Assembly (NCBI RefSeq): GCF_900119155.1 | Contig: NZ_FPIR01000002.1 | Location: 1 to 64,000 of the forward strand | DNA from: Ruminococcus sp. YE71 | Lineage (GTDB): Bacteria; Bacillota; Clostridia; Oscillospirales; Ruminococcaceae | Direction of reading: 5' to 3' | DNA length: 64,000 nt | Part shown: piece after piece, positions 50,775-58,882 of the stretch | Position numbering within the stretch: position 1 is the stretch's first letter | Layout of the letters: each line of letters opens with the position of its first letter | The notes under the pieces: generated by a model | The model's database searches: none | Seen by the model: only the letters and a program-made list of their open reading frames with translations | Told to the model about the DNA's origin: nothing | Program-made: the position numbers and the translations under genes

Positions 50775-50797
50775 TGGCGGAGAAGGAGGGATTCGAA
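50775..50797 (-). repeat. Right 23-bp core repeat, tRNA-Ser 3'-end fragment (candidate att site)
   Basis: Identical over 23 bases to 44429-44451. On the minus strand it reads as the T-loop to CCA end of a serine tRNA, and here two more tRNA-like bases (GG before TTCGAATC) are kept. No tRNA body adjoins it. Confidence 0.8.
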
Positions 50798-50890
50798 CCA
50801 TAAACAAAGTGCGAAAAGCCTTTATTTACGGGCTTTCCGCACCTATCGTGTGATTTTTGTGTGATTTTTTATAGGACGTGATGGGGGTTG

Positions 50891-50930
50891 AGAGCAGTTC
50901 TGAAGGAGGGCTGCTCTTTTTTTGTTTTTT
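50891..50930 (+). terminator. Plus-strand terminator without an obvious gene
   Basis: Stem GAGCAG (50892-50897) with CTGCTC (50911-50916), then seven Ts. Confidence 0.7.
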
Positions 50931-51039
50931 AGAGTATGTGATGTTGGGTTGAAGTCAAATTAACATCAATAGCACTAATCGCAAAAACTAATATTATTTA
51001 CTCACACATCCTGCGTTGCAGGTAAACGGAATCAAGTTT

Positions 51040-51362
51040 TCACACACCAATATCATATTTAGAAATAAGATCAGAATACAACGCGAACTTGAAATTCAAG
51101 TTTTCGCTGTCGATCAATCCCATTTTCTCCGGCGAAACAGATCCGCATATTTCATTTAGTTTTGTTGTATAATCGTCAACAATTTTTGCTGTTCGGGAGC
51201 ATAGGCAGTAATTGCCGTTAGGAAATGATCATTTGCAACTTCATAAAGCTGCGACAGATTCATCTTGTCGAGCTTTTCTTTTGCAGGGATCTTATCATTC
51301 AATACACATCTGATAAGATAAAGCAGATAGTATGCGTTCTGCTTGTAGTCGTGTTTGGACAT
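51040..51362 (-). pseudogene. Decayed nucleotidyltransferase-like gene
   Basis: An ATG at 51362 opens 68 codons whose first ~55 (NAYYLLYLIRCVLNDKIPAK; MNLSQLYEVANDHFLTAI) look like the N-terminus of the NTP_transf_5 type of uncharacterised nucleotidyltransferases often found in polysaccharide loci. The frame then stops. A shift by one base continues to 51040 with KLNEICGSVSPEKMGLIDSE and ends SKYDIGV, also protein-like. The family's catalytic region of over 200 residues is missing. Last in the polysaccharide operon. Confidence 0.55.
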
Positions 51363-51371
51363 AGAATCCTC

Positions 51372-52040
51372 TTAGCTTCTATCTTCCTTATGAATGATCT
51401 CCCCGTTGTCCTTCCAAATAGAATCAGCAGGCACAACTCCCCTTACGCAGGAAGTCGGATAAACATTGCTATTTCTACCGATAACAGTGCCAGGATTGCA
51501 TACAGCATTGCAGCCGACCTCGACATGGTCTCCGAGCATGGCGCCAAACTTTTTGATACCTGTCTCGATCTTCTCGGTGCCGTTACGAACGATAACATTC
51601 TGCTTGTCGGACTTCACATTTGATGTGATCGAGCCAGCACCCATGTGGCTGAAATAGCCAAGAATGCTGTCGCCCACATAATTGTAGTGCGGAGTCTGAA
51701 CATGGTCGAATAGAATGACGTTCTTCAACTCAACGCTGTTGCCGACAACGCAGTCAGCACCAACAAGAGCAGAGCCGCGAATAAAAGCACAATGACGGAC
51801 TTCTGTGTTCGGTCCGATTATGCAAGGCGCACCAAGATATGCTGTCGGGAAAACCTTAGCGGTCTTGTGTACCCAAACGCCTTCCTCGCGCTGTTCGTAC
51901 TCGTTGGGGTCGAGGGTCTTGCCGAGTTCGAGGATAAAGCCTTTTATTCCTTTGAGAGCTTCCCAGGGGTAGGTGAACTGCTTTAAGTAGTCGGCAGCTA
52001 GGGTGTGGTTTAAGTCATAAAGATCAGAAATTGTATACAT
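51372..52040 (-). CDS. Left-handed beta-helix protein related to GlmU C-terminal domain
   Basis: 222 residues from ATG at 52040 (AAGGAGAT upstream). After ~65 helical residues, hexapeptide repeats form a left-handed beta-helix (VFPTAYLGAPCIIGPNTEV, VGADCVVGNSVELKN, GAMLGDHVEVGCNAVCNPGTVIG). This resembles the acetyltransferase half of GlmU and sugar-nucleotide acyltransferases; the uridylyltransferase half is absent. It follows glmS by 10 bases, so a role in GlcNAc-1-P or UDP-GlcNAc supply for the polysaccharide is likely but unproven. Confidence 0.85.
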   Translation of the reverse strand: MYTISDLYDLNHTLAADYLKQFTYPWEALKGIKGFILELGKTLDPNEYEQREEGVWVHKTAKVFPTAYLGAPCIIGPNTEVRHCAFIRGSALVGADCVVGNSVELKNVILFDHVQTPHYNYVGDSILGYFSHMGAGSITSNVKSDKQNVIVRNGTEKIETGIKKFGAMLGDHVEVGCNAVCNPGTVIGRNSNVYPTSCVRGVVPADSIWKDNGEIIHKEDRS

Positions 52041-52050
52041 GGTTATCTCC

Positions 52051-53889
52051 TTATTCAACTGTAACGCTTTTCGCAAGATTTCTCGGCTTATCAACATCAA
52101 AGCCCTTGCCTACGGAAACATAGTAGCCCATAAGCTGTAACGGGATAACCGAAAGACTTCCTGCAAACAGCGGATCCATCTTCGGGATATATACCGTGAA
52201 ATCGGCGGTGTCTTCCATAGCATAATTGCCGTATGTGGTCAGACCCATAACGTGTGCGCCTCTGCTCTTTACCTCGACCATATTGCTGACGGTCTTTTCA
52301 TAAAGCTCTGGCTGAGTCACAACGCTGATAACGACCGTGCCGTCCTCGATAAGGCTGATCGGACCGTGTTTCAGCTCGCCCGCAGCATACGCCTCGGAAT
52401 GGATATAGCTGATCTCCTTCATTTTCAGGCTACCTTCAAGACTGATGGCATAGTCGATACCTCTGCCGATGAAGAAAGCATCCTTTATACCAACAAGCTT
52501 GGTGGAGAACCACTGTATGCGCTCTTTATCTTCAAGGATCTTCTCTATCTTTTCGGGGATAGTGTTTATCTCAGCGATAAGGCTTGCGTACTTATCTTCG
52601 CTGATCTCCTCTCTTGCCTTTGCAAACTGGAGAGCGAGCAGATAACCTGCAATAAGCTGTGTGCTGTACGCCTTTGTTGTTGCAACGGATATTTCCGGAC
52701 CCGCGAGGGTATAGAAAACATTATCCGCTTCTCTTGCTATAGATGAGCCGACAACGTTAACGATACCGAGCGTTTTAACACCCTGTTCCTTTGCAGAACG
52801 CAGAGCCGCAAGGCTGTCAGCAGTTTCACCCGATTGGCTGATGATGATAACAAGGCTGTTCTTTTTCAGCTTCATTTTTCTGTAACGGAACTCGCTGGCA
52901 AGCTCGACACGAACAGAAAGGCTTGTCAGTTCCTCGATAACATACTGCGCCGCCATGCCCACATGATAAGCCGAACCGCAGGCAACAATGTAAATCTGCT
53001 CGATATTACGCATATCCTCGTCGGTCAGACCAACGCTTTCAAAGCTGATAAAGCCGTCCTTGACAACGGAATTGATTGTGTCACGAATAACCTTCGGCTG
53101 CTCATGGATCTCTTTCAGCATAAAATGCTCGTAGCCTCCCTTTTCAGCAGACTCGGCATCCCACTCGATCTCGGTCAGCGGCTTGGTGATCTCTTCCTGA
53201 TCGATATTGTAGAAAGTTGCCTTGCCCTTTTCGAGCTTTGCAATCTCGTTGTTGCCGATATAGTAAACGTTGCGGGTGTATTTCAGAATAGCGGGAACGT
53301 CCGAAGCAACATAAGTCTCGCCATCAGCAACACCGATAATCATCGGGCTGTCCTTGCGTGCGGTGTATATCTCGTCGGGAAACTCCTTGAACATCACGCA
53401 CAGCGCATAGGAACCGCGAATACGCAGCATAGCACGAACGATGGAATCCACAGGACCCTCGTCGTACTTCTTGTAATAGTAGTCGATCAGCTTGACAGCG
53501 ACTTCGGTATCTGTCTGCGAATTAAAAGAATAACCCTTCTTCGAGAGTTTTTCACGCAGTTCCTGAAAATTCTCAATGATACCGTTATGCACGGCAATGA
53601 CATTCTCATCATCAGAAGCGTGAGGGTGAGCGTTGAGCGCAGATGGCTCTCCGTGAGTTGCCCAGCGGGTGTGACCTATACCGCAGCAGCCCTTAACAGC
53701 GTGACCGTTGTCGGTCATCTCCGAAAGCACACGCAGCTTGCCCTTTTCCTTTATGATCTCAGTTTCATTCGCACCGTCACGAACAGCGATACCCGCCGAG
53801 TCGTAGCCTCTGTATTCGAGCTTTGCAAGCCCGTCAAGAAGAATGGGGGCTGCTTGTTTTGTTCCGGTGAAGCCTACTATGCCGCACAT
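52051..53889 (-). CDS. glmS: Glutamine-fructose-6-phosphate aminotransferase
   Basis: 612 residues from the ATG giving MCGIVGFTG, where Cys2 becomes the N-terminal nucleophile of the glutaminase domain (~1-240). Two SIS isomerase domains follow (CGSAYHVGMAAQYVIEEL; SQSGETADSLAALR; GRGIDYAISLEGSLKMKEISYIH) and the usual C-terminal PRNLAKSVTVE. It makes glucosamine-6-phosphate, the first step to UDP-GlcNAc. Its presence inside a capsule operon, 16 bases after an epimerase gene, suggests a dedicated supply for polysaccharide synthesis. Confidence 0.97.
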   Translation of the reverse strand: MCGIVGFTGTKQAAPILLDGLAKLEYRGYDSAGIAVRDGANETEIIKEKGKLRVLSEMTDNGHAVKGCCGIGHTRWATHGEPSALNAHPHASDDENVIAVHNGIIENFQELREKLSKKGYSFNSQTDTEVAVKLIDYYYKKYDEGPVDSIVRAMLRIRGSYALCVMFKEFPDEIYTARKDSPMIIGVADGETYVASDVPAILKYTRNVYYIGNNEIAKLEKGKATFYNIDQEEITKPLTEIEWDAESAEKGGYEHFMLKEIHEQPKVIRDTINSVVKDGFISFESVGLTDEDMRNIEQIYIVACGSAYHVGMAAQYVIEELTSLSVRVELASEFRYRKMKLKKNSLVIIISQSGETADSLAALRSAKEQGVKTLGIVNVVGSSIAREADNVFYTLAGPEISVATTKAYSTQLIAGYLLALQFAKAREEISEDKYASLIAEINTIPEKIEKILEDKERIQWFSTKLVGIKDAFFIGRGIDYAISLEGSLKMKEISYIHSEAYAAGELKHGPISLIEDGTVVISVVTQPELYEKTVSNMVEVKSRGAHVMGLTTYGNYAMEDTADFTVYIPKMDPLFAGSLSVIPLQLMGYYVSVGKGFDVDKPRNLAKSVTVE

Positions 53890-53905
53890 ATTTACCTCCG
53901 AGTTA

Positions 53906-55087
53906 TCAGAATTTTCTCCAAACCATCTTATCCACAACCCCCGTGTAACTCTGAATGATCTTCACGACCTTGGAAGAAACATTCTCCTCCACATAATCAG
54001 GAACAGGGATACCATAATCACTGTTGAGATTCATTGTGACAGCAGTGTCAACCGCCTGTAGCAGTGACTTCTCGTCGATACCCGCAAGTACAAAGCAAGC
54101 CTTGTCCAGTGCTTCAGGGCGCTCAGTGCTTGTTCTGATACAGATAGCCGGGAACGGGTGCCCAACGCTTGTGAAGAAACTGCTCTCCTCGGGAAGCGTG
54201 CCGCTGTCGGAAACGACAGCAAAAGCGTTCATCTGCAGGCAGTTGTAGTCATGAAAACCAAGAGGCTCGTGCTGAATAACACGCTTGTCGAGCTTGAACC
54301 CACTCGCTTCAAGGCGCTTCTTAGAGCGCGGGTGACAGCTATAAAGTATCGGCATATCGTACTTTTCAGCCATCTTGTTGATCGCTGTGAACAGGCTCAT
54401 GAAGTTCTTTTCGGTGTCGATATTCTCCTCACGGTGAGCCGAAAGCAGAATGTACTTGCCCTTTTCAAGACCGAGCCTGCTGTGAATGTCGCTTGCTTCG
54501 ATCTCGGCAAGGTTCTGATGAAGCACTTCTGCCATAGGACTGCCGGTAACGTAGGTGCGCTCCTTTGGCAGACCGCAGTCAGCAAGGTAACGTCTTGCGT
54601 GTTCACTGTATGCGAGGTTGACGTCGCTGATAATGTCAACGATCCTTCTGTTAGTTTCTTCGGGCAGACACTCGTCCTTGCAGCGATTTCCGGCTTCCAT
54701 GTGGAATATCGGAATATGCAGACGCTTCGCTGCAATTGCCGACAGACACGAGTTAGTATCACCGAGGATAAGCATAGCATCAGGCTTGATCTGGCTCATC
54801 AGCTTGTAGGAACAATTGATGATATTGCCCACAGTTGCGCCAAGGTCATCGCCAACAGCGTCCATGTAAACCTCGGGATCAGCGAGTTTCAAGTCCTTGA
54901 AGAACACGCCGTTGAGGTTATAATCGTAATTCTGACCCGTGTGCGCCAGAATGCAGTCAAAATACTGCCTGCACTTGTTGATGACAGCCGCAAGTCTGAT
55001 GATCTCGGGGCGCGTTCCCACGATTATCAGCAGTTTCAGCTTGCCGTTATCCTGCCACTTTATATCCGAATAATCTGTTTTTATCAT
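53906..55087 (-). CDS. wecB: UDP-GlcNAc 2-epimerase, non-hydrolysing (second copy)
   Basis: 393 residues from ATG at 55087 (AAGGTGAT upstream). WecB/CapG fold: VGTRPEIIRLAAVI at the start, HTGQNYDYNLNGVFF, MLILGDTNSCLS, HMEAGNRCKDECLPEETNRR, SDSGTLPEESSFF and RTSTERPEALD. It is very similar to the protein at 57718-58881 (about 80% or more by eye). It could make UDP-ManNAc or serve as a spare CapG; the two copies cannot be told apart by motif. Confidence 0.93.
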   Translation of the reverse strand: MIKTDYSDIKWQDNGKLKLLIIVGTRPEIIRLAAVINKCRQYFDCILAHTGQNYDYNLNGVFFKDLKLADPEVYMDAVGDDLGATVGNIINCSYKLMSQIKPDAMLILGDTNSCLSAIAAKRLHIPIFHMEAGNRCKDECLPEETNRRIVDIISDVNLAYSEHARRYLADCGLPKERTYVTGSPMAEVLHQNLAEIEASDIHSRLGLEKGKYILLSAHREENIDTEKNFMSLFTAINKMAEKYDMPILYSCHPRSKKRLEASGFKLDKRVIQHEPLGFHDYNCLQMNAFAVVSDSGTLPEESSFFTSVGHPFPAICIRTSTERPEALDKACFVLAGIDEKSLLQAVDTAVTMNLNSDYGIPVPDYVEENVSSKVVKIIQSYTGVVDKMVWRKF

Positions 55088-55097
55088 AATTATCACC

Positions 55098-56123
55098 TTA
55101 TTTTGGCTTCTGTAAGCCAATATATTTCATAATGCTTTTTCCAAAAGGAAGTATTTTTAAAACAGTGTATCCAACATAAATCAAAACGACCATAATGAAT
55201 AGTCCTAAAAATGGTCTGATCAAGTAGATAAACCAGACATTTGGTAATTGATTCAGACTAAATTGTACTATCTGGATATGATATAAGTATATAATCAATG
55301 TGTTGATACCAATAAATAATATAAATTTCTTGTGAATTGAGTTATCTTTGAATTGTATTTTATTAAACACGCCAAACAATATAATTAATAATGCCATTTG
55401 TGTTATAGGGTTAAAGATACTGAAGTAGGTTAATTCATCAAGATAAAACTCTATAGCGGAAAAACTGATTAACACCATAAAGGAAATAATTAAAATAGGC
55501 TTATCCACTTTTTTTTCTAAACCAAATCTTCTGATAAGAATACCAAAAGCAAAGAATCCGACCCAATTCAACGGATTAAGATATCTTGTCATAAATGTAT
55601 GTCCATAGTCATTGTAAATCTTCATTTGTTCCAATACCAAAGAGCCAAATGTTAAGAAGATCATAATTATAAGATGTGGAGTCTTGGTAACAAACTTAAA
55701 TAATATAAGCATTATCACATAAACGGTCATATAATAGTATAAGCTATTTGAACCAATAAACCATTTTAGATAGCCTATAATTGATTCCGATTTATGAAAA
55801 ACAGAAGATATAGTGTATGTGACGAAAGAGGCAATTATCCAAGGAAGCAGTACAGAAAAAAACTTTTTCCGCCAAAACGATATAGTATCTTTTTGCTCCC
55901 TATGGTAGTAATATCCTCCAGTAATTAAAAAACACGGTACTCCAAATCTTGCTATAATTGCCCAAATATGGGTAATAATACTTGACAATAAGTTGCTATT
56001 ATCAATAACATTTAAATGGGCAGTTATCACAGACAAAATTGCGATACTGCGAATAGCATAGATAGTTAAACTAATCTGTGAATCAGTAAGTCTGTACCCC
56101 CCCCCGATTTTGTGCAGTATCAC
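55098..56123 (-). CDS. Acyltransferase-3 family membrane protein, start region with G9 tract
   Basis: 341 residues if begun at the GTG at 56123. About ten hydrophobic helices; the family motif is at the N-terminus (TIYAIRSIAILSVITAHLN, with the conserved His). These enzymes O-acylate surface polysaccharides. The GTG has no RBS. A better start, ATG at 56145, overlaps the capF stop (ATGA) with GGTGA upstream, but is out of frame because of a run of nine Gs (56097-56105 on the plus strand as C9). Eight or eleven Gs would join that ATG to the enzyme. The gene is thus probably phase-variable and here in the off or low state. AT-rich compared with the first 50 kb. Confidence 0.88.
   Translation of the reverse strand: MILHKIGGGYRLTDSQISLTIYAIRSIAILSVITAHLNVIDNSNLLSSIITHIWAIIARFGVPCFLITGGYYYHREQKDTISFWRKKFFSVLLPWIIASFVTYTISSVFHKSESIIGYLKWFIGSNSLYYYMTVYVIMLILFKFVTKTPHLIIMIFLTFGSLVLEQMKIYNDYGHTFMTRYLNPLNWVGFFAFGILIRRFGLEKKVDKPILIISFMVLISFSAIEFYLDELTYFSIFNPITQMALLIILFGVFNKIQFKDNSIHKKFILFIGINTLIIYLYHIQIVQFSLNQLPNVWFIYLIRPFLGLFIMVVLIYVGYTVLKILPFGKSIMKYIGLQKPK
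56097..56105 (-). repeat. Homopolymer G9 tract in the acyltransferase start
   Basis: Nine Cs on the plus strand, nine Gs in the coding strand, between the ATG at 56145 and the conserved body of the gene. Confidence 0.9.
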
Positions 56124-56141
56124 TAAATTGATTTGTATTTT

Positions 56142-57338
56142 TCATATTTTTTCACCAAATGTATCAGGGTGCTGAGGATCAAATTGCTCGTTCGCCCACA
56201 TCACTGTCACAAGGTTTTCAGTATCACTCAGATTGATTATGTTGTGAGTGTAACCGGGCAGCATATGAATTGCCTGGATCTTATCACCGGTCACCTCAAA
56301 CTCAATGACCTCATCGGTGCCGATCTTGCGTTCCTGAATAAGTCCATGACCCGCCACAACGATGAAAAACTCCCACTTGGTATTGTGCCAATGCTGCCCC
56401 TTAGTAATGCCGGGCTTCGATATGTTCACGCTGAACTGACCGCAATTTGCAGTTTTCAAAAGCTCGGTGAAGCTCCCCCTATCATCACAGTTCATCTTCA
56501 AATCAAAGATAGTCTTTTCCTTCGGCAGATAGCTGAGATATGTCGAATACAGCTTCTTCGCAAAGCTGTTGTTCGGGATTTCAGGCATTACAAGTGTCTC
56601 GGGCTGAGTCTTGAAAGACTCCAGCAGATCAACGATCTCGCCGAGTGTGACTTTGTGAGTAGTCGGCACATAACAGAACTTGCCATGCTCCCCTGCTAAG
56701 GGAGTAAGTCCTTCATAGTCGCAGCGGTGCGGATTGCCCTCGATAGCGTCGAGCATTTCTTCGATCAGATCATCAATGTACAATAGCTCAAGTTGAGTGC
56801 TTCTGTCATTGACCTGAATCGGTAGGTCGTTTGCAATGTTATTGCAGAAGGTCGCAACCGCGCTGTTGTAGTTCGGTCTGCACCACTTGCCGAACAGATT
56901 CGGAAAACGGTAAACAAACACCTTTGCACCAGTCTCTTTAGCGTAATCAAAGAACAGGTTCTCGCCTGCCAGCTTACTGCGTCCATACTCGCCGTCATAG
57001 CGACCGATCAGTGTAGCCTGCAATGAAGAAGAAATCATAACAGGACATTTGTTGCCATGCTTTTTCAGCGTATCAAGCAGTTCGCTCGCAAATCCGAAAT
57101 TTCCTGCCATAAACTCGCTGTTGTCCTTTGGACGATTCACGCCGGCAAGGTTGAAAACAAGATCAGCTTTAGCGCAGTATTCATCGAGCAGGGACTTGTC
57201 CGTGTCGATATCAAACTCAAATATTTCGTCGATCTTGATGTTCGGACGAGTGCGGTTCTTTCCATCACGGATATTTTTTAGGTTCTCGACAAGATTCTTT
57301 CCAGTGAAGCCCTTTGCTCCTGTGATAAGTATATTCAT
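56142..57338 (-). CDS. capF: CapF, UDP-L-FucNAc pathway reductase/epimerase
   Basis: 398 residues. N-terminal extended SDR domain (TGAKGFTGKNLVENL; YGRSKLAGENLFF with YxxxK) and C-terminal cupin domain (QHWHNTKWEFFIVVAGHG with metal-ligand His, HMLPGYTHNIINLS). This two-domain layout is specific to CapF/FnlB, which acts after CapE on the way from UDP-GlcNAc to UDP-L-FucNAc. Stop overlaps the ATG of the downstream frame. Confidence 0.94.
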   Translation of the reverse strand: MNILITGAKGFTGKNLVENLKNIRDGKNRTRPNIKIDEIFEFDIDTDKSLLDEYCAKADLVFNLAGVNRPKDNSEFMAGNFGFASELLDTLKKHGNKCPVMISSSLQATLIGRYDGEYGRSKLAGENLFFDYAKETGAKVFVYRFPNLFGKWCRPNYNSAVATFCNNIANDLPIQVNDRSTQLELLYIDDLIEEMLDAIEGNPHRCDYEGLTPLAGEHGKFCYVPTTHKVTLGEIVDLLESFKTQPETLVMPEIPNNSFAKKLYSTYLSYLPKEKTIFDLKMNCDDRGSFTELLKTANCGQFSVNISKPGITKGQHWHNTKWEFFIVVAGHGLIQERKIGTDEVIEFEVTGDKIQAIHMLPGYTHNIINLSDTENLVTVMWANEQFDPQHPDTFGEKI

Positions 57339-57362
57339 TTGTCACTCCATTTTTTTTTATAA

Positions 57363-57695
57363 TCATAACGGATGAATCGAAATATTGTGTTCTCCATCCA
57401 TAAATGACAGATTATTTGAACCTTCATCAAAAACAAAAGTCTGAAAATTGGTTGAATAATAACCATGAAGATTAATACTATCGTATGTAGGTTGTGTTGG
57501 GTCTTCTTCCCATGTGATTTCGATTCTATAATCCATATAGGCTGTTTGATAATATATATATACGTTAACATCTTTATATAAGTATTGATCAACAACTACA
57601 TTACAGTTACCATAATACCTGTCACCTTGACTATCATTTTTATTGTTTTGAAAACTAATAAAGTCTTTAACAGCACTAAAAGAATTATTACTCAT
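57363..57695 (-). CDS. Hypothetical protein inside the capEGF cluster
   Basis: 110 residues with an excellent RBS (AGGAGG 5 bases before ATG), so it is very likely expressed. Beta-rich and aromatic (YLYKDVNVYIYYQTAYMDYRI; WEEDPTQPTYDSINLHGYY), no signal peptide, no membrane helix, no recognised domain. It separates capG from capF, which are normally adjacent, and its AT-rich codon use matches the transferred polysaccharide genes. Confidence 0.75.
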   Translation of the reverse strand: MSNNSFSAVKDFISFQNNKNDSQGDRYYGNCNVVVDQYLYKDVNVYIYYQTAYMDYRIEITWEEDPTQPTYDSINLHGYYSTNFQTFVFDEGSNNLSFMDGEHNISIHPL

Positions 57696-57717
57696 TTTTT
57701 CCTCCTACAACTTTTAT

Positions 57718-58881
57718 TTACTTTCTCCAAACCATCTTATTGACAACGCCCACATAAGACTGAATGATCTTTACAACCTTATCGGAAACGTTGATGTCGG
57801 TATAATCAGGCACAGGAATTGCTCCGCCGTTTTTTTCCTCTTTTACCATTTCAACGGCAGTGTCAACAGCCTGAAGCAGTCCCTTTGTGTCGATTCCCGA
57901 AAGAATGAAGCAAGCCTTGTCCAGCGCTTCGGGACGCTCTGTGGAAGTTCTGATGCACACCGCAGGGATAGGCTGACCGATGCTTGTGAAGAAGCTGCTT
58001 TCTTCGGGAAGCGTGCCAGAATCGGAAACAACGCAGAACGCATTCATCTGCAAGCAGTTATAGTCATGGAAACCAAGCGGTTCGTGCTGGATAACACGGC
58101 TGTCAAGCTTGAATCCGCTCGCTTCAAGACGCTTTTTGGAACGCGGATGACAGCTGTAAAGTATCGGCATATCGTACTTCACAGCCATCTGATTGATAGC
58201 TGTGAAAAGCGAAGTGAAATTCTTCTCGGTGTCGATGTTCTCCTCACGGTGAGCCGAAAGCAGGATATACTTGCCCTTTTCAAGACCTAGACGTGCATGA
58301 ACATCGGAAGCCTTTATGGATTCAAGGTTGTTAGTCAGCACCTCAGCCATAGGCGAGCCGGTAACATAGGTGCGCTCTTTTGGCAGACCGCAGTCAGCAA
58401 GATAGCGACGGGCGTGTTCGCTGTACGCAAGGTTCACATCGCTGATGATGTCAACGATACGGCGGTTTGTTTCTTCGGGCAGGCATTCGTCTTTACATCT
58501 GTTGCCGGCTTCCATGTGAAAAATCGGGATATGCAGACGCTTTGCACCGATTACCGAAAGGCAAGAGTTTGTATCGCCGAGAACAAGCACTGCATCGGGC
58601 TTCAATTCAACCATAGCCTTGTAGCTTGCAGAGATGATATTACCCATAGTCTCACCGAGATCAGCACCTACTGCATCAAGGTACAACTCTGGATCATCAA
58701 GACCCAAGTCCTTGAAAAACACACCGTTAAGATTGTAGTCATAGTTCTGACCAGTGTGAACAAGGATAGTGTCAAAATACTTGCGGCACTTCTTTATCAC
58801 TGCTGCAAGACGGATTATCTCAGGGCGGGTGCCTACAATAATCATTAGTTTGATTTTGCCGTTGTTTTTGAAAGAAGTCAT
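57718..58881 (-). CDS. capG: CapG-type UDP-sugar 2-epimerase
   Basis: 387 residues. Same motifs as the 53906-55087 protein: VGTRPEIIRLAAVI, LVLGDTNSCLS, HMEAGNRCKDECLPEETNRR, SDSGTLPEESSFF. Directly downstream of capE (TGA-T-ATG), so it is assigned the last step of UDP-L-FucNAc synthesis (2-epimerisation of the talose derivative). Confidence 0.92.
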   Translation of the reverse strand: MTSFKNNGKIKLMIIVGTRPEIIRLAAVIKKCRKYFDTILVHTGQNYDYNLNGVFFKDLGLDDPELYLDAVGADLGETMGNIISASYKAMVELKPDAVLVLGDTNSCLSVIGAKRLHIPIFHMEAGNRCKDECLPEETNRRIVDIISDVNLAYSEHARRYLADCGLPKERTYVTGSPMAEVLTNNLESIKASDVHARLGLEKGKYILLSAHREENIDTEKNFTSLFTAINQMAVKYDMPILYSCHPRSKKRLEASGFKLDSRVIQHEPLGFHDYNCLQMNAFCVVSDSGTLPEESSFFTSIGQPIPAVCIRTSTERPEALDKACFILSGIDTKGLLQAVDTAVEMVKEEKNGGAIPVPDYTDINVSDKVVKIIQSYVGVVNKMVWRK

Positions 58882-58882
58882 A

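Larger units (their letters stand above)
50107..51039. other. Gene-free right end of the element: hairpins, repeats and att-like site
   Basis: 933 bases with no credible gene. It holds a 10-bp hairpin (50209-50245), several copies of an octamer TCACACGA in both orientations (50383-50400; complement at 50639-50668, 50846-50853), a tRNA-type terminator (50725-50766), the right core repeat (50775-50797), a 10-of-11-bp stem (50809-50843) and a plus-strand terminator (50891-50930). Open frames here run through tRNA-like sequence and repeats and are not credible. Confidence 0.65.

Noticed and set aside
50433-50807. A 124-codon minus-strand frame starting in the right core repeat
   Set aside because: It reads through the tRNA 3'-end sequence, a terminator and the octamer repeats; not a real gene.
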